From positions 76,790,643 through 76,854,642 of the forward strand of contig OX377202.1 of NCBI GenBank assembly GCA_947396885.1: a stretch of DNA of 64,000 nucleotides. The letters are read 5' to 3'. Source of the DNA: Heligmosomoides polygyrus polygyrus. Its lineage: Eukaryota; Nematoda; Chromadorea; Rhabditida; Heligmosomidae. This document shows, piece after piece, positions 1-10,890 of this stretch. The notes under the pieces were generated by a model, which saw only the letters and a list, made by a program, of their open reading frames with translations, was not told where the DNA came from and ran no database searches. A program made the translations under genes and the position numbers. Positions within the stretch are counted from its first letter, which is position 1. Every line of letters begins with the position of its first letter.

Positions 1-218
1 GAACGACTGTCTCCAGAGGACCTGAGGCTCATCGCTAAGAACTTCACCAAGCGTTTTGACTTCTGTATTTAGGCCAAGGGGGCCACTTCGAAACCAGACT
101 AACGTAGAGTTGCCTAGTGTCTATGTCGTTGTTATCTGTATTTTGTTTTGCAAAGTTGTCAGTTGTTTCATAGTTCTAATTCAAAAACCTTCATCACGTT
201 ATTTTGAAGCACCCTGTA
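1..218 (+). mobile_element. 3' end of a Tc1/mariner-like DNA transposon (truncated by window edge)
   Basis: The first 72 bases are open and end in TAG; the peptide includes SPEDLRLIAKNFTKRF, which resembles the extreme C-terminus of a Tc1/mariner-superfamily transposase (family recognition by eye only). About 145 bp further on the sequence reads CACCCTGTA followed by TA, the form expected of a terminal inverted repeat abutting a TA target site. A different element at 33878-34614 begins TACAGGGTGCG, so the two termini share only the outermost bases. The 5' half lies outside the window. Confidence 0.5.
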
Positions 219-1367
219 TAAACGACTTTGGTATCGTGGAGAAAAGCAACTTCTTGATTTTATTTTAGTTTTATAAGATCTATTTCTCACAAAAGTTTAG
301 ACGCGCAATTTTCCTTTCGTGACAACTGAAGGTCTCAGTTTTCGTGCCATGGACCTTTTTGCTTAAATCTCGGAAGCGCTTTGTCAGAATTGTCCCGCAC
401 CAACCCTGACCGCGTGATTTCGTTCCTTACTGGGAAGAGAACGAATATATTTTCGAACTCTGTTAACGCATCATGAAGCGCAGACCACGCGCAACAAACT
501 AAGAGGTTTTGTGAACACTTTGAACCAGGATGAAAACCCTAACCTCTGCTATCCACTGCTATCCTCTAGGTCATTCTCAAAGAATTATTTTGATATTTTA
601 TTCCGGCATGGTTTGTGAAAAAAAAATCGGAAAGCAAGCTATTATATGTATTAGAACAAAGCAGAAGATCTTGATGACAATCTGAAAGCAAAGTGTGGCA
701 GCTTGTTGCAAATGTGTAAATAAGGAGTTCCTATTCATTTGAGCTGCAAATGAAAATAACAGATGTGTGGTCAAACTCATTCGTCCGGAAACTTGTAGAA
801 TTTGGAGCTCAACACGGAAGTTCTACCAGATTTCGTCTAATTTTAACACAAGTTCCTTACACAGGATTATTTTTTCGGATTTCTAAAAAGCCGCCGAGAG
901 AAAATTCATGATGTAGAAGAGACTGTCAGGAACGAACTCCGGTAGTTTATGTGCTTTCAGAGTTACGAGTGACTCTAATCCACATTTGGTTGCTGACTTT
1001 CGTGACATTTTTTTTAGTAGAGCTTGTTCCTTTTTCGCATTCGTTTTACGAGTGAATATTATGTCCACGCTGCGAATAAATAAATAAATTTATGTGTTTA
1101 TTTAATTCATTTATTTATTCTCTAAAAGTAATACAGTGGTTTTCGCTGACAGGGAAATGCCAAGCCCAAAAGTTTTTACTCTAATTGCAAGAAAGTTAGT
1201 CTGAACGAAGTTATGCTCATTCAAAACGATGCTCTGTGGTCGTAAATGGAAGTTACTTCTGCTTTGACCGAGCTATTCTTTATGAGAGTGGTCCTTACCT
1301 TACATTTTCTTGAAATAGTGCCCCAACTGTCCGTGGAGTTGGAACTAGAATTGGAGTTCTTGTTTAG
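219..1367. other. Gene-free stretch upstream of the first visible HACL1 exon
   Basis: I searched this stretch for the missing HACL1 N-terminus (the segment ending with the catalytic glutamate and the motif before ACYAAQA) and did not find it on either strand. It is AT-rich, with a run of ATAA/TTAT words around 1074-1122. It is either the intron preceding the exon at 1368 or contains an exon too short or diverged to recognise. Confidence 0.4.
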
Positions 1368-4300
1368 GCCTGCTATGCGGCGCAGGCGATGGGCTATCTG
1401 ACGAGGAAGCCTGCCGTGTGCCTCGTGGTGTCTGGTCCAGGTCTTCTGCACGCCATCGGTGGATTGGCGAACGCAACAGTGAACTGCTGGTGAGTACGGG
1501 GCAGCGTCAACGCTATCCTTCGTTCCAATATCGTGCCGCACAACCACGTCGAGAGTGGAGGCAGAAGGCAGTTTCGGTATTTTTGGCAGCCTATATCTAC
1601 ACCTTCAAGCTCACCGTTAACTCTTCAACACCACGCAGCAACATGAACATATCCTAAACTTCAGGCCGGTGATCTGCATTGGCGGCTCGTCAGACGTCGA
1701 CCAGGAGAATCGCGGCGCTTTTCAGGAGTGGCCACAAGTCGAATCAGCCAGATTGTCCTGTAAGCACGTCAGCAGGCCCACAACGCTGCAGGCCATTCCA
1801 CTTCATGTCGAGAAGGTCGGCCTATAAGTCTCACTCTGCGGTTGATTGTCCTTGTATTTAATGACGGCTGTTATATTATTTTCTACTTCAAAAATTGGTT
1901 TTTATCTCCTCAAAAGAGTGTTGCTTGTTCTGTTTGATACGCTCTTTTTCTTATTTAAAACAGAGAATTGAGAGACAAATAATAAAATGATAAAGAACGA
2001 CGTTAAGCAATCCAATTATTCCACTTTGAGATGCGCTACGCATTCTACTTTTACGGATGTCGTGAAGGCAGTATAGATGCTTAGGTGGCCATTGTGCAGT
2101 GCCAGCCCATGATCACGTCACTGTTTCGTCCTTTCAGACATGTCTGGTGCCAATCCACCTACTCCGAAAGGCTTGGTTGGGAATCCAAAATTAGAAACCT
2201 GGTTCGAGGTGTAAACGGCAGCCGGCACCTCATCAGACTGTGCTACAACGCGCCCCTGGTCGAGATATGTCGCATCAGCACTTTAATTTGTAGGACCAAC
2301 CTTCCTGTTTTAAAGACGTACTTAGGGTAATTTGGTAAGCGAGAATGGCGGCAAATTATAGAACAAAATAAGTTTTTATTTGTCTGAAGGATCTCATTCG
2401 AGCACTGACAAGTCTAACAGTAGTCAGTGTTACGTATTTTTTCTCCATGTTTTTTTTGGTCGAGGCAAGGAACACCATCAGTGCCCATGCAGTTGCGAGT
2501 GTGAGTTTTCTTTTTTCTTTTCAGGCTGTGAGGGAATGCATGTATGGTCGTCCTGGTGCTGTCTACATTGACATACCAGGCAACCTCGTCCTATCCTCCA
2601 TCGAGGAGGATCAGATTCCGTAAGTTTTCGCACGATATCTTCTCCTCCACCTTGTTTTAAAGTCACTGTTAGAGAGCCTGATTGATTAAAGCGACTGCGA
2701 AAGCTTTTGCGACACATTGCGACACATTTTCTGTTCGATCTTTAGGCCATTGTGCATATCTGGATGTCTATGAGAATTTTAAAAGCCAGACTACTTCCAG
2801 GAAGGTGTGCACAGTGCCCCTGCCACCGCCTGTTTTTCTTCCACCCGTGCAGGTCGTCCGCAATGCCGTCGAGACTCTCAAGAAAGCTCAAAGGCCTCTA
2901 GTTATTGTCGGCAAAGGTGCGGCGCTGACCTAACTTACCCATCTTAGAACGCAGTTTCTTAGACCTTTGATTTCAACTGGGTCGCTCTATGTAGTTTCGA
3001 GGGTTACACTGTTCAGGGGCTGCTTGGTCGGAACGAGGTCCCACCATGGTGCAGCAGTTCCTCACCAAGAGTGGTCTGCCTTGGCTGGCCACTCCTGGAG
3101 GCAAAGGAGTTTGCACCGATTCTCATCCCAAGTAAGTCCTTCTCAAGCCGTTCTTCGTCCATTTATAGAAGCCTGCAGAACAAAATAAACTATGATCAAA
3201 GTAAAAGTGTGTAGATGAAAAGTGAGATGGTCTGTGTATGTGTATAATTTGGAGGAAAAATTGAGATTGTGTGCACAGCAATTACATATTACTAAACTCA
3301 CGTCACTGAATGATGGGCTTGAACAAAAGCCATGATATTGCTTCATAAAAGATGAGGAAATGCGCCGTGTATTTTACTTCTACGGGATTTCGCAGAGGCA
3401 ATTCGAAGGCGTACAGTCTGGCCAATACAGTGGCTTGCGTTGGTCAATAAATGACAGGTCCGCATTTCATGTACCAGCAAGTCTGGTACCATTTCATCGA
3501 CCGTGGAAGGTTGTAAGGCTTGGTTCGCATGGGCGGAAAACCAAGCGAACCAAAAACCTGTAATCGGGTGCACGCCACAACCGGCACCTCACCCGACCGC
3601 GCTACCACACCCCCGATAGACTTCATATATTCAATAATGTCATAATAAAACTGAATGCAAAAGTATTGAACAAGTAGCGTCAGCGGTGTATTGGAGGAAC
3701 ATTATGTCAGATATGTAGGAGAGTTGAGGATTGCAGTACTGCCTGGAGCTAGCTTTGATCGTGCCTAGCAGTTTTCGAAACAGCTTCTACTTCAGTTCCA
3801 GCCTGTTCAGAGATACACAAACTAAACAGCATGTTAGAATGGCAGAACTAGATGGGTGAAGTAGATAATCAATGTTTCCTGACTTATTTGTAGAGGCACA
3901 TGACGTTCGGACCATCTAATGAGTCGTGGAGCAAATCATTGATGGCCATCCAGTAATCCTCGTTCAGTTCTTTTCTATGTTTCTGCTTTCAGCCTCTTTT
4001 GCAGTTTCTGTTCTTCTCGAAAAAGCGAAAAAGGTATTCAAAGATATATCAGATTTCAGTTGAAATAACATTTTCCACTTTTGACTGGAAGATAACAGCT
4101 AAAGGAGGATCAAACGTCATCCTCTTTTTGGGATGCGACACGAGTTCTACTTTTAGAGATATCCTGGAGACAATTTGGATCCGTATTTGGCCTACATATA
4201 CATTGATGCATTGATTTGCAGTAGCCTACCAATGGATAAGTCAGCGTTTCATCCTTCCCGGACAACCGACTTCGGAGGGTTTTCAACGGCTTGGAAGAAT

Positions 4301-7300
4301 CCAACTACGAACCTCGACTTGTGGTGCATGAGACAGCGCGTCTCCTCCTCCTGTGCTGCCGATTCTTTTGTACCTATTTTCTGAGCAAATGTGTCCATTT
4401 CCATCATTTTCGTCTCCCAGAGTTCCTTGAACTAATCAACGCTTTCTCAGTACCTTCAGAAAATGATGAGTTTTTAATCCTTCGATAAATTTTTTGTTTA
4501 GCCTGGTAGCCCCTGCTCGATCCTTCGCTCTTCGGGAAACCGACTGTATGCTTCTGATTGGAGCGAGGCTTAACTGGATTCTTCACTTCGGCCTTCCCCC
4601 TCGTTTTAACAGCGATGTTAAAGTACTTCAGGTGGGTTAGCCGTTGAAAACGAAATTATGGGCTAGAAATAATCAGTTCTAGATCGACATCAAGGCAGAA
4701 GAATTCCACCAAAATCTCCCAACCACCGTTCCGCTACTCGGTGACATCGGGGAGACGCTCGCCTCAGTAAGGTGTTGAAGCTAACAACTTTACCCTAAAA
4801 CTCGAAAGCTTTCTAGATGACCGCTGAGATTCGAGACTGGAAGTTTTCGGAGAAGAGCAAGTGGATGACAGATTTGAAGGCGAATTCGCAAAAGAACAGG
4901 TCAGCCAGTCAACATGAAATTCCCTCCTAGCTGGTCGTAGGCCTCATATAAGCTGCTTCCAGAGAGATTGTAGAGCGCATGGCTGTTGACCACACCGTTC
5001 CTCTCAACTACTACGCGGCGTACACACCGGTAAGGGGTTCCAGAGTTGAGACCAGATCCAGAGGAGGACCTGGAATTAACGCTCGGCTTCAGATTCGTGA
5101 GTTCCTCGCCAAAAACGACGTGATCGTGATCAACGAGGGAGCAAACACAATGGACATCGGGCGGACGATGATGCCGACGGTGCTGCCACGAAGACGGCTC
5201 GACGCAGGAACATTCGGTTAGCTCGGCACAACGCTGCTTCTCCTAGTCACCACAAGAGAGCAGGGTTTAGCTGGCGTAATCTAGGAACAATGGGAGTCGG
5301 ACAGGGCTACGCCCTAGCTGCGGCCTTGTTCTGTCGGGATCACTCGCCACATACAAAGGTGCTCGTCGTACAAGGCGACAGCGCATTCGGTTTCTCTGCC
5401 ATGGAACTCGAGACGATCGCCAGGTAGCACTGCATCGCATTCCGTTTTCAGTGAAAGATCCAGAGCTGTTTCTCACACGAAGCACTTGCGATGATCACGC
5501 ATCTGCCGTACTGAAGAGTGGAAAGGTCACCCTGAATCAGTGTGAATGTATGACGCAGACAACTGCAAATATGAGATCGCATAACATAACTTGAACTCGT
5601 CACTTTTTAGCAGCTAGATTTGATGCCACCAGAACATCAGCACTTGCAGGCAACACGGCGTATCTCAAAAATGTTTGGATGACTATTATATCAGATTCTT
5701 CTATTCCCTCAACCTGTCGTAAGGTCGATTAATATATTTAAAGAGCCTAAATGGTAATCTGAAAATTATGTCAAGCGTTAAGACTGCGCCACGCGCACGC
5801 CAAGTCCTTGTGGCCGTTTTTTTTTAATGCTGTTATCGATGTCATTTACTTTGCGTTTATATTTACAGCGTTGTGTGAAATTCACGCTTTTAGTTGCATT
5901 TAATGGCCTAACATTTTGTTTGATATGAATACATAAGGTTAAATGTAAAAGTCGGTCTAGAACTGGTGCTTCAAGATAACCAAAAAATTGTTTGGGGAGA
6001 GTTCTCTTCGCCACTGTTTCTTTGACAAGCCTTTCATGGGAGCTTCCTTCGTGGCAAAGATGAGGATCGCATAATAAATTATCTTGAAATTTTCATGAAA
6101 AAATGAATGAAACGTCTGTGCCAATGAAAAGATTAAGGAACCTATGGAAAAAAAGATGCCTGACTTAAGGCAGAGTAAAGCAAAAAAGGGAGCTGAAAGG
6201 TTAATGAAAGATTTAGTTGCAACGGTATCACCTGTATCACCTGTCGTCCCGTTGAGCATCGACTTGCTTAGCGGGCGCCAGCAGCGTTTCCATTCGTCCC
6301 TGTCGCGTGCCAGAGTGGTCCAATGGATTCCCCTCACTCGAGGGGCGCGAAGAGTATCATATCGGTCGTTCAGGGCTTTCACGAAGAAGACGTTGGTGGG
6401 CGTCCTGGTGTTCTCTTGACATCCCGCGGAATCCAGCCGGTGATGGATCTCGTCCAGCGGGTGTCTGCGAATCGCATTACGTGGCCGGGCCATCTAATTT
6501 TCGACGATTTGGCCCATGCGACAGCGTCTCTGATCTTCGAACGTCGGCGAAGCTCGGAACTCCGGAGGCCTTCTCTCACTTGCGTGAGCCGTGTCACTCC
6601 GAGCATCGTCCCCTCGATTCCACGTTGCGCGGCGCTGACCGCGTGCTCATCCTACTTTTGTATAGCCTATGTCTCTGAGGCGTATGTTAAAGCAGGAAGA
6701 ACAGTGGAGTCGAATAGGTGGGCACAGAGTCGGACATTCTTCGTCTTCTTCACGACTTTATTGACGCTCTTGAATGCTCCCTAAACCGCTCGTTTCCTCC
6801 TGCTCAGCTCTGGCGCTAGGACGTTGGCGAGTAAAAGTACACTAGTTGCTGCGGTAGTGTAAAATATTGTAATTGATAAGAGATACTCTACGATTTGTCT
6901 TATTTTCAGCAAAAAGTCGTTGCTTGTCTGAAACAGCCGCCACATTTTTTAAGAGTAAACAGAATATGAACTGCGTTACAATTTGTACAAGTGGCAGTAG
7001 ATATGTAGTTGATTGGTCGTTTGTAGCGTGATTCGTGACTCTCTACCGTCACCAAAATTGAAGAACCTCTTTCGGTCCAGAAACTTTTTCTTATTTTCTG
7101 AACGACTAATTACGCACCGTGCAATTTTTGGTTGGACTCAACGCGCCTGCATTGGCTCAAAGCTATGAAGGTGTACCGAAGTTGCAAGTCACACGTACCA
7201 TTTACTAAAGATTTACATAAATTCAAGTACTTCTTTATAGAAGGAGTTCATATTAACATCCTGCACTTTTACAAACTCGTCGAGAAACGGTGAACATGGC

Positions 7301-9949
7301 AATGTTAAAACGTATTACACTCCGATGATTTTATTTTCTTTTTTGGTAAGCGGTGAGTATTTCCTGTAGTGAGAAGAATCAGAACTTAACGAACCTGCAA
7401 ACAGTTCTTTTATCCCCGCTGTGTGACCATAGCGAGTGGATGGGACGATACGCAGATGAGTGGCTGACAAGGCAAATATATTCGTTACCAAACTATGAAT
7501 CTTAGCTGCGAAAACATGATTTTTCCAAACGTTGCTCTAAAACACAACCGTAGCAGATTCGGGATCTTCCCGTTAACCGTCAGTGAATGATTGATGCACC
7601 GTGCTCTGCTAAGGTTTTCATGCATTCGGGAGGAGCAGATCTTGCCTCTTAGACGCTTTGACTGCTTCAGATACAAACTTCCGGTAGTCACCGTCGTGCT
7701 GAACAACAGCGGTATCTATCGCGGCATGCTGCCAGAGGACATGCAGGCAGTTGAAGGCGATCCTACGCTTCAGTAAGTTCCAATACAGTTCCGCCCGCGC
7801 TGCAGCTTTACAAATGGCCTCCCTTCATGTGCCGAGAAAGTTTTCTTTCCAAACGAGTTACGCATTCGCACTAAACGAACGAGAGAGCTCGACGCTGCTT
7901 ACCACGGATGTCAGACTCGTGATAAGCACCCCAAATAACCCCCCTAAGTTTCAGCGAAAAAATTTTTTGACCGAATTCTTGTCGATGGAGTCTGAACTTT
8001 TAACTAGTGCCACAAATTACCTATCGTTGCATAACTACAGCTTCACACAAAATACGCTTAAAAGAAGTGACACACAGAAGTGAACATTTTAGCTAATCTG
8101 TAGTTTGAAGCATTTGTTATATGTAAACATGCTCTATAACACACTATAATACCCCTAGCTGGATTACCTATATGATAAACACGGATTTTGCAAAAGCGCA
8201 GAAGAAACACAGTCTGCGGGATCTAAACCCCGACCCTTCGCTCACGAGCTCGAGCGCTTCCCTACTACGCCACCTGTGCACTGCGCTGATCCGCGATACG
8301 AGCCCTCACCCGCGCGGGCCCTTAACTGTGGAGCACGTGAATCAACAGGGCGACTTTCATCGCCCCTAACTCTGCGCAGAGTTGTATTGGGGTCGAGATA
8401 CCTACAGTTTGTTACTTCCCAGGGAGAGGCGGTTCTGCCCATATACAACACTTGCGTCGTTCCGACCTACCGTTGAGATAGTATCCTGGTTAGACGACCT
8501 TCTTGAGATGGATGGAAAAGACGTTGTCCATCGGATTTTCGCTGAGGTACAAATGAGATGTTAAGCGAATTTGTGACAGCGCTACTGTTTTTCCTTGAGG
8601 AATTTGTTTCATTTTTGTGAACTGAAGTCCTTCCTGCTGCACTCTCTTCCTTTTTCGTCTGTGACTGCTGGGAAGCATTGGCATTTCTGGAATCGAATCC
8701 TCCCTACCCTTGTTTTCCAGTAGTGTTTTCCAGTTTTTTTAAAACCGTTTCACAGAAGCAAAACAGTTATATTATTGTTACAGGATGTTTTGTTGCGATC
8801 AAAACTCTTGCGCCAGGCGGGACTCGAACCCGCATCTTCTGCTTTCCGGGCAGCGATGTTCGCCTTACATCACCGGCGCTGTTTGACCGCACGTAACATC
8901 CCATCCCGTATCGCGGGTGGGTGCTGACAGGCCTCGAGGATATCGCGGATGTTACGTGCGGTCAAACAGCGCCGGTGGTGTAAGGCGAACATCGCTGCCC
9001 GGAAAGCAGAAGATGCGGGTTCGAGTCCCGCCTGGCGCAAGTTTTGATCGCAACAAAACATCCTGTAACAACATATAGCCTCTCTACCAGCCGCTCCAGG
9101 CTTAAGCAAATGTGTTAGTTATATTATTGGTAATGCTTACCTTTTCTGCTACAAAAACGCTAGCAAAATTCAACAATACGTAACTGTCGGACCTATAGTA
9201 AGAGAACTCGTAATTAGAAACAGTGACAATATGACCGTAAATGAGACTCCAAAGTCTTGTTTTCGGTTCCACTAATCCTCTGTAAATATGTTGAATTTTT
9301 AAGATAAGGAAGCAGTTCGAAAAGTCTGCTTTTATTGCCGGTACTTGTAGATTACCATTGCTATAGAAATTACTATCGTAGTAGAGATTATATTACCATT
9401 GCCATAGATTACCATTATAAACCTAATATTTTTAGAAAGGCAAATGTCAGAACGTAGACACCGTTTCATCTACCCAATCAAAAAAACCTCTAATGGACGT
9501 CCAGTTCTCTCCCACAATCCATTTATTTTTACCTACAGTTGCATACAGTCATTACCACGTAGCTTTCTTCTCTTCTGTGAATACGAAGCAGCAAACAAGA
9601 CGGGTTACATTTGGATATTGAGTTGTAATAGAAGTAACCCTAATCAGGTATCCCGTGCTATCACTCTCTGCGGAATGTCGGTACGACGAGCTCTGCAAAG
9701 CTCTTGGTGGAGACGGATATTTTGTTCGCGACGTTCCGGAGATCCAGCGCGCCCTGTCCAAGGTACTTTCCTTATTTCTTTTCTCGCTGCTCAGCCTCGT
9801 TGCTAGAGTTTCATTTCCCTTCCTCCTTTCTTTCTCCGTTTCAGGCATTCGAAAAGAAAGACGGTCCAAGTGTGATCAACGTAATCATCTCTACTGATTC
9901 GGAAAGAAAGGCGCAAACACATCCGTGGCTTACCCGTTCCAAGGTCTAA
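1368..9949 (+). CDS. HACL1: 2-hydroxyacyl-CoA lyase 1 (HACL1), N-terminus outside window
   Basis: Thiamine-diphosphate enzyme that cleaves 2-hydroxyacyl-CoA to an aldehyde and formyl-CoA in peroxisomal fatty-acid alpha-oxidation. I trace 14 exons: 1368-1489, 1665-1815, 2525-2619, 2801-2916, 3017-3131, 4502-4631, 4683-4766, 4817-4899, 4963-5029, 5093-5216, 5285-5423, 7671-7772, 9648-9762, 9845-9949. All have GT/AG ends and compatible phases and give 515 residues; animal HACL1 is about 578, so roughly 60 N-terminal residues are missing. Family landmarks in order: [69 protein letters not shown], and the ThDP-binding GDSAFGFS with NNSGIY about 30 residues later. The protein ends LTRSKV, a PTS1-like tail. 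Two introns exceed 1.8 kb and carry an RTE fragment and an inverted SINE pair. A poly(A) signal lies about 100 bp past the stop. Confidence 0.93.
2030..2275 (-). repeat. tRNA-derived SINE, family A copy
   Basis: Shares the body motif ACGCATTCTACTTYTACGG with the copies near 3360 and 52026, and a tRNA-like end (on the - strand: a TAGCACAGTCTGATGAGGTG-type A box, then a degraded GGTTCGA-type B box) with copies at 3300-3622, 30690-30932 and 39005-39235. It sits in a HACL1 intron. Confidence 0.5.
3300..3622 (-). repeat. tRNA-derived SINE, family A copy
   Basis: Same family as at 2030-2275, within the HACL1 intron between exons ending 3131 and starting 4502. On the - strand the tRNA-like head reads GGTAGCGCGGTCGGGTGAGG and continues through CCGGTTGTGGCGTGCACCC. 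The body TCTGGCCAATACAGTGGCTT corresponds to the GGCCATACAATGACTTGCGG of the other copies. Confidence 0.55.
6226..6832 (-). mobile_element. RTE-clade non-LTR retrotransposon, 3' fragment
   Basis: On the - strand a translated fragment includes [38 protein letters not shown] and [13 protein letters not shown], the conserved C-terminal region of RTE-type endonuclease/reverse transcriptases. The 3' end (low coordinate) is a tandem TATCACCTG repeat on the + strand, matching the RTE habit of ending in short tandem repeats. Frameshifts and loss of the endonuclease and palm regions make it dead. It sits in the 2.2-kb HACL1 intron 5424-7670. Confidence 0.85.
8215..8290 (-). repeat. tRNA-like SINE head
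   Basis: On the - strand an A-box-like TGGCGTAGTAGG, a CGCTC/GAGCG anticodon-type stem and a B-box-like GGGGTTTAGATCCC follow one another at tRNA spacing. The B box departs from GGTTCGANTCC, so a working tRNA gene is unlikely; a tRNA-derived repeat is the better reading. Confidence 0.45.
8776..9070. repeat. Near-perfect inverted pair of tRNA-headed SINE copies
   Basis: Two copies of the same unit of about 124 bp (8776-8900 and 8947-9070) lie head to head around a 47-bp centre. By eye they differ by one 2-base indel and one substitution. Each holds a tRNA-like head (B box GGGTTCGAGTCCCGC) and a tail reading GTTTTGATCGCAACAAAACA then TCCTGTAAC. A third, diverged copy with the same tail is at 28700-28850. 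The pair sits in the HACL1 intron 7773-9647, so its transcript could fold into a long hairpin. Confidence 0.85.
8969..9039 (+). other. tRNA-like cloverleaf within SINE (mirror copy on - strand near 8808-8879)
   Basis: The 71 bases fold into a full cloverleaf: acceptor GCGCCGG/CTGGCGC (6-7 pairs), D stem GTGT/ACAT, anticodon stem CTGC/GCAG, T stem GCGGG/CCCGC with loop TTCGAGT. The anticodon loop CCGGAAA would give anticodon GGA, but it lacks the usual U33 and a serine tRNA would need a long variable arm. Being inside a repeated unit, it is most likely a SINE head rather than a functional tRNA gene. Confidence 0.5.
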
Positions 9950-10052
9950 ATACTACCTACTCACAGTCCTCTACTAACTCCATTCTTCGTCCAGGAATAC
10001 TCCTCCTTCGATGTACTACCTCACTAGTGTAACTGCGTGCTGTATCTAATAT

Positions 10053-10058
10053 AATAAA
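10053..10058 (+). terminator. Poly(A) signal of HACL1
   Basis: AATAAA lies about 105 bp after the HACL1 stop codon, a suitable distance for 3'-end cleavage. From here to 10731 I see no further gene. Confidence 0.6.
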
Positions 10059-10731
10059 AAGTTGCTATCTATTTTCAAGTGGCTCTTTAGGCGCAAATTG
10101 GTGAGAAACGCTGCCGAAAAAATATAAAACCAGGTGTAGATACAACAAGAGAGAAAATATAAGACCAGATGTAGATACAATAAGAGAGAAACGCATGTTA
10201 TCAACAAGAGGCAGGAGCTAGGTTGAGGACATGCTTAGTCGTGCAGGTAAGTAGTTTCTGTGTCCTCTGGTATTGGAATCCTTGACATCCATTAATCTGT
10301 GTACCTCTCAATATCTGTTCATTTAATCTTTGTCCACTCAACTTGTCCTGAATAGAGCTGTGCATACTATCATACGAGGCCTTCCTCATTGCGAGGCATT
10401 GGCAATGGTGTAAACAAGAATTTCATGTTCACTTCAGCTGATCGTAAAGCTGTATGGAAGACAAAGCAGAAACACTCTTCAGGATGAATTGAAAAGCGGC
10501 ATACGTCGTGTCCAATTCGTGTATATGTATGTATATTTATGGAGAAATTCGCTTTTATATGTGGCGGGAAGATTTTGCATTTTCAGACAGCCACAAGACA
10601 GGGACAAAATATTTATGCATATTTCAATTCTCGTACAATAGCCACCATAAATAACTTGCACAACTACAACTCTAAAGAAACAAAAAATCCTTACGGCTAG
10701 AATCCTGCTACGTCTCTGTGCGACCAAAATG

Positions 10732-10890
10732 CTATCCAGACTCGGGGAAGAAGTCGCCGATGTTCTCCTCCTGGGTTGCCGCCTTGCGAGCCGTACCTTG
10801 CTGTCGGCTTGGTTTCTTCACCTCCCCGGACGACGAATCCCGTTCGACTTCCCCTAGATCGAAGGCTTCGAAGTTATCAAAGGATCCTGC
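10732..10890 (-). CDS. Terminal coding exon of an unidentified gene
   Basis: On the - strand a TTTCAG splice acceptor leads, in phase 0, into 52 codons and TAG. The peptide is acidic and looks disordered: it begins AGSFDNFEAFDLGEVERDSS, has a short basic stretch VKKPSRQQGTARKAA, and ends EENIGDFFPESG. DNF/FEAF/GDFF resemble adaptor-binding short motifs of trafficking proteins, but that is inference and I do not recognise the family. Upstream exons should lie at higher coordinates; I could not identify them with confidence. Confidence 0.5.
   Translation of the reverse strand, partial: AGSFDNFEAFDLGEVERDSSSGEVKKPSRQQGTARKAATQEENIGDFFPESG

Noticed and set aside
4979..5221. Single unspliced frame covering 4979-5221
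   Set aside because: The middle ([19 protein letters not shown]) has no counterpart in HACL1, and GTAAGG/TTCAG ends define a 63-bp in-frame intron at 5030-5092.
8808..8880. Functional tRNA gene on the - strand
   Set aside because: It is the mirror of the cloverleaf at 8969-9039 within a repeated SINE; C at position 33 and a GGA anticodon without a long variable arm argue against function.
9655..9897. An open frame running from the HACL1 exon at 9648 through 9762
   Set aside because: Past 9762 it reads intron sequence ([10 protein letters not shown]); the true continuation is the exon at 9845 in another frame.
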